Part shown: piece after piece, positions 6,545 through 12,433 of the stretch | How the letters are laid out: each line of letters starts with the position of its first letter | Position numbering within the stretch: the stretch's first letter is position 1 | Assembly: GCA_964477685.1 (NCBI GenBank) | Contig: CAYZHK010000045.1 | Location: forward strand, 1 to 12,644 | Origin: JACTUC01 sp964477685 | GTDB lineage: Archaea; Thermoproteota; Methanomethylicia; Methanomethylicales; Methanomethylicaceae | Reading direction: 5' to 3' | Length of the DNA stretch: 12,644 nucleotides | Translations under genes and position numbers: made by a program | Notes under the pieces: generated by a model | The model's input: the letters and a program-made list of their open reading frames with translations, nothing else | Database searches by the model: none | What the model was told of the DNA's origin: nothing

Positions 6545-6576
6545 ACCGGCCATTGGGCCAATTACTGCCGGTTCAG
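6541..6576. terminator. Nested palindrome over two convergent stop codons, probable bidirectional terminator
   Basis: CTGAACCGGC (6541-6550) and GCCGGTTCAG (6567-6576) are a perfect 10-bp inverted repeat with a 16-base loop. Inside the loop ATTGGGCCAAT (6552-6562) is itself a 5-bp palindrome. The structure includes the TGA of the GH1 gene (6542-6544) and the TAA of the convergent zinc-ribbon gene (6564-6562). No long T tract follows on either strand, so function as a terminator or mRNA 3' stabiliser is inferred. Confidence 0.5.
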
Positions 6577-7059
6577 CTTCCTGAGGATCAGCTCATTCTG
6601 CAGGATTATTATTCTGCTCTGCTCATATACTGCGCTCCCCTTGTCCATGCTGTCCAGGCGCTCAAGGCTTGAGCGTATCTTTTTCATGAGGTCCTCGTCA
6701 GTGGTGGATTCGGTGAAGAGTATGCTACCTCTACCTGACGTTGGCCTCCCGGGAAGGGTATCCTGGGCATCATCGGACTGGGCCTCCGTGCCGCAGACAG
6801 GGCATTTCTCCCCCTGCTTTAGCTCCGTGACGCAGGTGCAGTGGGGATTGGGGCAATAGTAACCGCTCTTACCACCGCTCCCGCTGCTCCCCGAGATCTT
6901 CGGGGCCTTCTTCTTGGAGGCTGACAGCGCCATCGCCTCCCGCAGGCCGAAGGCTTTTACCTCAGCCCCGCAATGGGGGCACTTCTGCCCCTCCTTGAGG
7001 GGTTGATCGAATTCGCATGAAGTATTGGGACACGCGTACACTTTGCCAAAGAGCGGCAT
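6562..7059 (-). CDS. Tandem zinc-ribbon protein (165 aa)
   Basis: The frame is open further upstream, but the start is placed at ATG 7059. GGTGA (7068-7064) lies 4 bases before it, a TATA box lies at 7100-7093, and the residues before it look non-coding. Two nearly identical ribbons follow the same spacing, C-x4-C-x11-C-x2-C: Cys10/15/27/30 (CPNTSC, CPHCG) and Cys69/74/86/89 (CPNPHC, CPVCG). They are joined by a basic then Ser/Gly-rich linker (about 48-66). The C-terminal third is a charged, probably helical segment (about 118-165, with 'DEDLMKKIRSSLERLDSM'). Two zinc ions are expected. The role is unknown; an adaptor or nucleic-acid contact is inference. It is convergent with GH1 and divergent from the DUF996 gene. 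The stop is TAA. Confidence 0.8.
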   Translation of the reverse strand: MPLFGKVYACPNTSCEFDQPLKEGQKCPHCGAEVKAFGLREAMALSASKKKAPKISGSSGSGGKSGYYCPNPHCTCVTELKQGEKCPVCGTEAQSDDAQDTLPGRPTSGRGSILFTESTTDEDLMKKIRSSLERLDSMDKGSAVYEQSRIIILQNELILRKLNRQ

Positions 7060-7092
7060 TCTCTCACCAATCACACCAACACTCTTTGCCCA

Positions 7093-7100
7093 ATATATTT
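7093..7100 (-). promoter_or_regulatory. TATA box of the tandem zinc-ribbon gene
   Basis: Minus-strand AAATATAT about 37 bases upstream of ATG 7059, which predicts a leader of about 10 bases carrying the GGTGA ribosome site at 7068-7064. Confidence 0.5.
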
Positions 7101-7238
7101 TTTTATCGGGTTGTGGGTATCGCCATGCTTTGCCATGGGATCGATGACACACCCTGCCAATTCCTTTGGGATCTTGCTCAGAGCACCCTTAACAAAGCTT
7201 TTTACTCCGCTGAACGAAAACAACTTGAGGAAAATGTA

Positions 7239-7889
7239 ATGAATGCTGAAACAACCAAGATCATGGGCGGAATAGGCTCACTTTTGATGTTTATCGGTGC
7301 CATTCCAATCCGCTTTGCCAGCATAATCTCCTTTGTGGGGCTGATCCTCCTCTTGGTCGCCCTGTACAGCTATGCAGGCATCTACCGAGAAAGGGGGATT
7401 TTCAACAATTTCCTCTACGGCATCCTCATAGGTATAGTCGGCGCAGTGGTGGCGGCTGGAGTGGCCATAGCCACGGTTCTGGCTTCGCTAATGACTCTCC
7501 TATACGCGCTCTACCCCGGGTGGAACGGCGACTGGATGGCACTCTCTGGGATGACGCCAGACATTTCCAACATCACGCCGGGCAACATCCTGCCCCTAGT
7601 GGGCGGGCTGATACTGGTGATAGTGATAGCTTGGGTAGTCATCATAGTCGTAGCCATTTTCATGAGACGCTCGTTTAATGCCTTGGCGGCTAAAACGAAT
7701 GTAAACCTCTTCTCGACCGCAGCTCTGATTCTGCTGATCGGCGCATTCCTAACGATTCTTGCTGTCGGTTTTCTCCTCATCTGGATCTCGTTCCTATTGA
7801 TAGCCATTGCCTTCTTTAAGATGAAACCTCAGCCGGAATACACTGCGCCTCCGGTGGCTACTGCCCCGCCAGCCTCAACAACAGCATGA
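7239..7889 (+). CDS. DUF996 family membrane protein
   Basis: The frame is open from 7017, but the start is placed at ATG 7239: GAGG (7227-7230) lies 8 bases upstream, and the 74 residues before it overlap the divergent gene and its promoter. The 216-residue product begins 'TTKIMGGIGSLLMFIGAIP', followed by 'GLILLLVALYSYAGIY' and 'IFNNFLYGILIGIVG', a pattern I recognise as the archaeal DUF996 family. Roughly five or six membrane helices are visible (about 8-24, 28-46, 57-90, 117-141, 158-194). A hydrophilic loop near 92-116 and a Pro/Ala/Thr-rich tail (198-216) complete it. Some relatives carry a C-terminal zinc ribbon; this one does not. The function is unknown. The stop is TGA. Confidence 0.85.
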   Translation: MNAETTKIMGGIGSLLMFIGAIPIRFASIISFVGLILLLVALYSYAGIYRERGIFNNFLYGILIGIVGAVVAAGVAIATVLASLMTLLYALYPGWNGDWMALSGMTPDISNITPGNILPLVGGLILVIVIAWVVIIVVAIFMRRSFNALAAKTNVNLFSTAALILLIGAFLTILAVGFLLIWISFLLIAIAFFKMKPQPEYTAPPVATAPPASTTA

Positions 7890-7900
7890 ATCCCCCCAAA

Positions 7901-7912
7901 CTCCCCTTTTTT
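7901..7912 (+). terminator. T-rich terminator of the DUF996 gene
   Basis: CTCCCC followed by six T, about 12-23 bases after the stop codon. The gap onward to 8033 holds a small perfect inverted repeat (CCATGC at 7947-7952, GCATGG at 7960-7965) and no supported gene. Confidence 0.6.
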
Positions 7913-8033
7913 GTCATAGCGCTGGGCGGAAAAATTCACCATTTTTCCATGCCAACTCAGCATGGCGGAGCCTCCCCCATCGAGCCTAGGCAGCAAAAGG
8001 ACTTGGATTGGGGAGAGAATAGGGCAAGATTCT

Positions 8034-8048
8034 GAAAAACTATTTAAT
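8034..8048 (+). promoter_or_regulatory. BRE/TATA promoter of the 67-residue gene
   Basis: GAAAAACTATTTAAT combines a purine-rich BRE-like stretch with a strong TATA element. Transcription would start near 8070, giving a leader of about 22 bases with the GGGGAG ribosome site (8079-8084) correctly placed for ATG 8093. Confidence 0.6.
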
Positions 8049-8092
8049 AGGCATCCTATGCTTCTACTTTGTGTGAATGGGGAGCCAAAGCT

Positions 8093-8296
8093 ATGGGAAA
8101 GAAGCTCGTGATGCGCCAAGACACAAACTATACTCCCTCTGCGGTTTATGGCTTCGAATGGATCGAAGACCTTCCGCTGCAGAAGTCTGGCGCACCCAAG
8201 GGCGAACCCTTGAAAAAGCGCCTCAGCAGATCCTGCCTCGCAGGTATGGCTTTTCTCATGAGGCACTCTCCGTTCATAAGAGCTTGGCAGAGGTAG
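8093..8296 (+). CDS. Small hypothetical protein (67 aa)
   Basis: The ATG at 8093 has GGGGAG 8 bases upstream and a clear BRE/TATA promoter at the right distance, which is why this frame was chosen. An overlapping frame runs from ATG 8077 to 8451. The product starts 'MGKKLVMRQDTNYTPSAVYG', continues with an acidic 'FEWIEDLPLQ' and then becomes strongly basic ('GEPLKKRLSRS'), ending 'RHSPFIRAWQR'. No domain or cysteine pair is recognised. The basic C-terminal half could contact nucleic acid, but that is a guess. The overlapping 124-residue frame could be real only if the transcript is leaderless at 8077; its composition is less protein-like. The stop is TAG. Confidence 0.5.
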   Translation: MGKKLVMRQDTNYTPSAVYGFEWIEDLPLQKSGAPKGEPLKKRLSRSCLAGMAFLMRHSPFIRAWQR

Positions 8297-8398
8297 CTAT
8301 CTCCATAACAATGACCTCTGCCATCATATTTACGCCATTGATGGAACTGCCGGCGAGATGGCATGGGAAGCATATTAGTGAGATTTTTTCAGTAGGAT

Positions 8399-9265
8399 GT
8401 GAGAGAAATGTGTTGCAGGATGAGCGGCTCCTTCAGGCAATATTGCATTGAGGAAAATGAGAGGCATGAAAAATTCTGCAGGGCTCACGGGCTTATGGAC
8501 AAAGGAAACCGTCTCCTCCTCGATGTCTTCAGGGAGAACTTCAATAAGAATGAGCCTGACTGGTCGCTGGGGGTCAGCGCTGTCGTCTCGGCGGCGTCCC
8601 ATTTCGCGACTATCCACGAATGCTTCGGTAACCTGGAGAAGGCCAGGCAGTACTACTGGCTGGGGAGCCACGAGTGGAACTACAGGGGAATCGATTACCC
8701 CAGCATGAAGGGCGCCAGCCACGTCCTCAGGATTAAAGGGCTGGTCGACAGGATCATCCGCGCCGATGACCTCGTGACCCAGCAGCTGCCGGCCGCCGTC
8801 TGTTGCGAGAGGGGCGGCAACCGGCAAAGGGCTGCATAGCTCTATGGATGGGTGGCCTGCCTCAGAGCCGCTTCGGACGTGGAATATGGCCTATTCATCG
8901 CCAGCTTTGCTGGCAGAAGGGGCTTCCATGAGGCATGGGGGCGAAAAACCGAACGCGCCTACGCCCTGGCGTGCCTGGAGCGGTGGGGGGAAGCGCTGGA
9001 CGAGTTGAAGGGGGCAGAGAAATGGCTTGCGAATGATGCGCGGCCAAGGGGGGCCCATGCCTGGCGCAATTACTTCTGGCTGCTCCCCGCAATGCGGGCA
9101 ACGCTGCAGTACCAACTGGCCCCTTCGCAAAGGAACAGGGACGCTGCCGCAAAGGGGCTGGAGCCCAGCATACTGAAGTCTAGAAACCACAGCCGCACGC
9201 TCGCACTTCTGTTCTACCTGCACAACCTGAGAGCAAAGCATCCGGAATCATTTGACCAGTCCTGA
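8399..9265 (+). pseudogene. Helical-repeat (TPR-like) protein gene interrupted by one in-frame TAG
   Basis: Two consecutive frames, from GTG 8399 (or ATG 8420) to TAG 8837-8839 and onward to TGA 9263-9265, are in the same phase. The amber codon is the only interruption in about 288 codons, and coding character resumes directly after it ('LYGWVACLRAASDVEYG'). Both halves look like antiparallel helix pairs: 'ECFGNLEKARQYYWLG' in the first and 'LERWGEALDELKGAEK' in the second, reminiscent of tetratricopeptide repeats, though below what I would call certain. The function is unknown. The readings are a recent nonsense mutation (most likely, as TAG is a common stop here), two coupled genes with restart at GTG 8852, or readthrough or pyrrolysine insertion. 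A TATA-like CATATTAGTG (8369-8378) precedes 8399. Confidence 0.6.
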
Positions 9266-9279
9266 GGGTACAGCGCTAT

Positions 9280-9426
9280 CTAAGGGACCTTGCTGAGGAC
9301 TATTATCTTGCAGTCATACTGCGAGATTTCATTCAGCGGCGGCAACACATACACCATGTCATCATCATTTGTTTCTATCGTGTCCCCGGCCTGTGCGGGG
9401 ATGATTGAAACCCGGTATCTCTTCAT
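9280..9426 (-). CDS. Small hypothetical protein (48 aa)
   Basis: This reading frame runs from ATG 9426 to TAG 9282-9280. The product opens 'MKRYRVSIIPAQAGDTIE', followed by an acidic NDDD and two strand-like segments ('MVYVLPPL', 'CKIIVLSKV'), and looks like a small beta-rich protein. GGTGAT (9437-9432), matching the archaeal anti-Shine-Dalgarno sequence, lies 5 bases before the ATG, and a TATA-like GTAATAAT sits near 9462-9469. No family is recognised. It is convergent with the interrupted helical-repeat gene, whose stop lies 14 bases away. Part of its coding sequence resembles a CRISPR repeat. The stretch 9427-9566 upstream holds only its promoter. Confidence 0.55.
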   Translation of the reverse strand: MKRYRVSIIPAQAGDTIETNDDDMVYVLPPLNEISQYDCKIIVLSKVP

Positions 9427-9431
9427 GCATA

Positions 9432-9437
9432 ATCACC
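9432..9437 (-). promoter_or_regulatory. Shine-Dalgarno site of the 48-residue gene
   Basis: Minus-strand GGTGAT with a 5-base spacer to ATG 9426. It is the main sequence argument that this short frame is translated. Confidence 0.5.
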
Positions 9438-9566
9438 ATTAGTAAGATTAGATAAGCCTCGATTATTACGGTTATTCCCCACCGTTTCAAATCCCCTTTT
9501 TTCAATATGCTGGCATACCCGTCGCGACCTTGATCTTTTTCCACAGGACAATTGTCAGAAAAAACA

Positions 9567-10199
9567 TCATGGTATGATGTAGGGCGAGAGCCACTCAACC
9601 AATTGCGCATTCGTAGGTATGCAGGTGCCCCTAGACTTTGCGAACTGCTGCATTATGGTGAAGAGACGATTAAACTCGATTTCACTCTTGCTTCCAGCTT
9701 TTTCTAGGCAGTGATTTACAAAAGAGGCTGCTTGATATGGAACCCTTATACAGGTGGTCAATGTGTTCAGTCTGCCGGTCTTGTAGTCATACTTTCTGGA
9801 AAAAGTTGGGGAGTTGCCTTCAATGTGGTATTTGACATCCTCGTTCCATCCTAGGATGTCGAGGAAATGCAGCAATCCTAGCAGGCCGGAAGGCCCGATT
9901 TGGCCAACCTCCCTTTCTATTTCATCTATCATCTGAACTATTCTGGGGCTGGGTTCGTACCTAACAATGCCCGGTATTTTTTCAACGTGGTCAATCATGT
10001 ATGCGTTGCGGTAAACGATGGCCAGCAATGCCTTGAAGGCTTCGAAATCGACCACTGCTATCCTAGATAGGTTGCTCCACAGGTCGTCGAAAGTTGGTCT
10101 GGTTCCAGAGTCGCCAACCATAGGCGTCATATCGAAATCATTGTGCCTTGTTGGGCTGGCAGTCTCCTTGCCCGGCTTAAAAATAAACCCTAGCTCCAT
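9567..10199 (-). CDS. Hypothetical protein (210 aa), downstream of the methyltransferase
   Basis: A soluble protein rich in helices: 'NLSRIAVVDFEAFKALLAIVY' (about 43-63), 'RIVQMIDEIEREVGQ' (86-100) and 'GLLGLLHFLDILGWNEDV' (105-122). These are followed by strands ('VKYHIEGN', 'YDYKTGRLNTLTTCIRVPY') and a helical end. I cannot assign a family. ATG 10199 has no ribosome site, and an alternative ATG at 10130 would remove 23 residues. The gene lies on the same strand as the methyltransferase with about 250 bases between them. A restriction or accessory partner is therefore conceivable, but no nuclease motif (PD-(D/E)xK, HNH, GIY-YIG) is evident. The layout helix, 'LLHxL...GW', strands is loosely like the C-terminal domain of the regulator at 1779-2330. 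The stop is TGA. Confidence 0.65.
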   Translation of the reverse strand: MELGFIFKPGKETASPTRHNDFDMTPMVGDSGTRPTFDDLWSNLSRIAVVDFEAFKALLAIVYRNAYMIDHVEKIPGIVRYEPSPRIVQMIDEIEREVGQIGPSGLLGLLHFLDILGWNEDVKYHIEGNSPTFSRKYDYKTGRLNTLTTCIRVPYQAASFVNHCLEKAGSKSEIEFNRLFTIMQQFAKSRGTCIPTNAQLVEWLSPYIIP

Positions 10200-10356
10200 T
10201 AGGCAATATGGTTACAAGGTGATGGTGTGGGGCTCCTAAGGTTCCGCTTGACCATGCCGTCGACTCCTCTAAACGCTTCAGTCTTTTAGGCAAGAGAATT
10301 GATTTTGTTGCCCTCCCCTTCTGGATTCTAGTGACGAGAAGGTCCTTATAGGACAT
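10177..10356 (-). CDS. Doubtful small basic ORF (59 aa)
   Basis: ATG 10356 (or TTG 10374) to TAA 10179-10177, overlapping the 210-residue frame by 23 bases. The first half is protein-like and basic ('MSYKDLLVTRIQKGRATK', then 'LLPKRLKRLEES'); the second half is less so. The ribosome site is weak (GGTAGG). It occupies most of the 10200-10447 gap between the methyltransferase and the 210-residue gene. It may be a real small gene, a remnant, or chance. No family is recognised. Confidence 0.3.
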   Translation of the reverse strand: MSYKDLLVTRIQKGRATKSILLPKRLKRLEESTAWSSGTLGAPHHHLVTILPNGARVYF

Positions 10357-10447
10357 GCCTACCCATTTACTCAAAGTTGTATCTAGGCGTTGCCCCTTCC
10401 AAACCCCTAACTGGTCTGAGTATTAACTAGAATTATTTCTCTGCCAC

Positions 10448-12286
10448 TCACCTTTTTCGGCCTGGCTTGGAGAGGATGACGATTGACTCATAGCGTATCA
10501 TGCCTGCTTGGGACTTCTCCAACTGCCTCGTAATTGTCCTGTCCTGGGTGAAACCAAGCTTTTTAGCGATAGCCATCAGGATGACATCATTCTTTACTTC
10601 CATGTACCTACCATCGAGCTTGTAATGGTTATTCCCGATGACTATGGCACACTTGGCTTCCGGCTTCATGACGCGGAGCATCTCCTGGAGCGCCATCCGC
10701 ATATCCTTGAAGAATTTGTAGGAATGAAGCCCCTCCTTTTCCCTACTGTACTTCTTCAATTCCGAGATTACTTCCTTCGCCTCAGGGGGAAGGTTGGAGT
10801 ACCCAGCATTCTCCTTGCTGACCTCGCCTGCTAGGGTATCAGGATAGTACTTCTGGCTCGGGTTGCCAATCATATTTTCGCTGAGCGAGGGGATGTCAGT
10901 AAGCTCCAGTAGCGCCAGTTGGGGATAATCATTCTTGATGTAGTCAAGGGCTGTGCTATAGGGCGGGGAATTGACTATGGCGTCGATGGAGTTGTCAGGC
11001 TGAAACTTCATGTCCCGCGTATCTCCGACATGCGTCACTGAAGAGCCGAGCCGTATCTTCAACGTCTGATTCAGCCTGTGGAAGATGTAGATCCTCAGGT
11101 AGAGATCGTACAAGCGCTCCGAGAGCACAACATGGAACTCATTGCTCCTCCGCCTCGCCATGTCCGAGATGGCCCCGCTAAGCCCAAGAAGCATGAAGTC
11201 GCGTATCTTGTTGTCCCCGATTTTCTTTATAATCTCGTGGGCAATCAGAACTCTGTCAATCACATCAGCAGGGATTAGAACAGTGAGCTTCTTCGGAACA
11301 GCTGTCCTCCTCTTCTCGAACGATGCTGTATCATAGTCAGGTGGAAAGAGGAGCTTGGAGCCTCCCGATGTCTTCTCGTAGCTGAGGAACGCGCTGGAAA
11401 GTTCTTTCAGGTAGCTTTCCATGGTTTTCTTGAGCTTTTCGGGGGGAATGGAGAGGGCATCGCATTTGACCTGCGACATAAGGACTGAAAGTGGGTTTAT
11501 GTCCACTCCTCGGCTGTCCAAACCCATCCATGTGGCCTCCACTAGGGTTGTGCCACAACCGGCGAAATTGTCCATCGCCGTCCCCTCCTCTTCTGGATAT
11601 ATGTAGTTGAGGAGGGCCCTCACCATCTTTGGGTGGAACCTTCCCTTGTAAGGGTGCATGTAATGGGTGATGTAGAGTGATGGCTCCTCCCTCACGGTGA
11701 AGTAGTCTTCGAGCCTCTTACCAACCTGCATGGTGACAGTGGCTGGTATCCTGTAGAGGTTCTTGGTGAGGAATGCAAAGAGGCTCTCCACGTTCCTATC
11801 CACCTCCTTTTCGTTGCGGCTGAGCTTGGAGATGTAGTGTGACTTTTCGAGGAAATACTCGTTGGTTATGAACCTGTAGAGGGTATACGCCTTTCCCGGA
11901 AAGACCTGCACGTTCCTCTGCTGCTCACCCGATGGGAACATCCTCTTGAGCAGCCTCTCCCAATCGCCCGACTCGGCTACCACAAGGAATTCGCGAATAT
12001 ATGCTAGCCTGTGGATCAACAGCGACACGTCGCCCACATCTCGGGTCTTGGCATAGAAGCCCTGGCATCTGCCATAGGGGATCTCGTGGGCCATGATGTC
12101 CTGGACCGGCATGTCCCCCTCCATGAAGTCCCGGAAGGGCGTCCTGCCGAGGATGTTGGCGAAGTTGCTGACTCGCTCGACCTTGCCGAAGAGGGACTGC
12201 AGCTCCAGCTCAGCCAGATCGACCTCACTCCCAGACTCCTCCTTGATGCTGTTGAAGAGCTTGAAATACCAATGGGCCACAGGCAT
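10448..12286 (-). CDS. Trm11-like SAM-dependent methyltransferase (612 aa), DNA or tRNA substrate
   Basis: The C-terminal part is a SAM-dependent amino-methyltransferase. Motif I is DNFAGCGTT (239-247), VDIN (261-264) binds the ribose, and motif IV is NSPPY (439-443), followed by a partner motif 'DYIKNDYPQLALL'. A long insert (about 270-420) lies between motifs I and IV, the order of alpha-type DNA methylases, and SPPY is typical of N4-cytosine enzymes. The N-terminal part ('DLAELELQSLFG', then 'LIHRLAYIREFLVV' at about 90-103) and 'RFHPKMVRALLNY' before motif I resemble the archaeal Trm11/Trm-G10 tRNA guanine-N2 methyltransferases. Those, however, carry DPPYG-type motifs. I favour a DNA methylase or a member of the broad TRM11-like group. 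TATA (12318-12311) lies about 28 bases before ATG 12286, so the mRNA is nearly leaderless. The stop is TGA. Confidence 0.85.
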   Translation of the reverse strand: MPVAHWYFKLFNSIKEESGSEVDLAELELQSLFGKVERVSNFANILGRTPFRDFMEGDMPVQDIMAHEIPYGRCQGFYAKTRDVGDVSLLIHRLAYIREFLVVAESGDWERLLKRMFPSGEQQRNVQVFPGKAYTLYRFITNEYFLEKSHYISKLSRNEKEVDRNVESLFAFLTKNLYRIPATVTMQVGKRLEDYFTVREEPSLYITHYMHPYKGRFHPKMVRALLNYIYPEEEGTAMDNFAGCGTTLVEATWMGLDSRGVDINPLSVLMSQVKCDALSIPPEKLKKTMESYLKELSSAFLSYEKTSGGSKLLFPPDYDTASFEKRRTAVPKKLTVLIPADVIDRVLIAHEIIKKIGDNKIRDFMLLGLSGAISDMARRRSNEFHVVLSERLYDLYLRIYIFHRLNQTLKIRLGSSVTHVGDTRDMKFQPDNSIDAIVNSPPYSTALDYIKNDYPQLALLELTDIPSLSENMIGNPSQKYYPDTLAGEVSKENAGYSNLPPEAKEVISELKKYSREKEGLHSYKFFKDMRMALQEMLRVMKPEAKCAIVIGNNHYKLDGRYMEVKNDVILMAIAKKLGFTQDRTITRQLEKSQAGMIRYESIVILSKPGRKR

Positions 12287-12310
12287 GCCTCACAATTATT
12301 TACCAAGGGT

Positions 12311-12318
12311 TATTAAGA
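12311..12318 (-). promoter_or_regulatory. TATA box of the methyltransferase gene
   Basis: Minus-strand TCTTAATA, centred about 28 bases before ATG 12286. The spacing implies its own promoter and a leaderless or very short-leader transcript, so it is not simply read through from the transporter gene upstream. Confidence 0.45.
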
Positions 12319-12375
12319 ATGCCCCCAACGTGCTTTACTCAATATTCTCGAGCCAATTGGGTGTTTTCCTGGCCA

Positions 12376-12385
12376 CAAAAAAGAA
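12376..12385 (-). terminator. T-rich terminator after the transporter gene
   Basis: The minus strand reads TTCTTTTTTG about 50 bases after the transporter stop codon, a plausible archaeal oligo-T terminator separating it from the methyltransferase promoter. Confidence 0.45.
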
Positions 12386-12433
12386 TGGACTCAGTTAATT
12401 GAAAAGTGCCGGTATTATCCCGCCGCGATGCGG

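Noticed and set aside
7017..7238. 74-residue N-terminal extension of the DUF996 protein
   Set aside because: It overlaps the divergent zinc-ribbon gene and its TATA box, lacks family resemblance, and a good ribosome site precedes ATG 7239.
7829..8266. Minus-strand frame of 145 codons across the DUF996 end and the gap
   Set aside because: It crosses a terminator and a promoter of + strand genes, has no ribosome site, and resembles no protein.
8077..8451. 124-codon frame overlapping the 67-residue gene
   Set aside because: Composition is less protein-like, and the ribosome site and promoter fit ATG 8093 better. It is kept only as an alternative within that entry.
8837..8839. Firm pyrrolysine call at the TAG
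   Set aside because: TAG is the normal terminator of at least seven genes here, no pyl genes lie in the window, and nothing suggests a methylamine methyltransferase. It is kept only as a hypothesis.
9380..9411. CRISPR array
   Set aside because: Only one repeat-like unit exists, with no second copy within a spacer's distance on either side and no cas genes. It lies inside a plausible small coding frame.
12016..12306. Minus-strand frame overlapping the methyltransferase start
   Set aside because: Low-complexity Ser/Arg/Thr composition typical of an out-of-frame shadow of a GC-rich gene.
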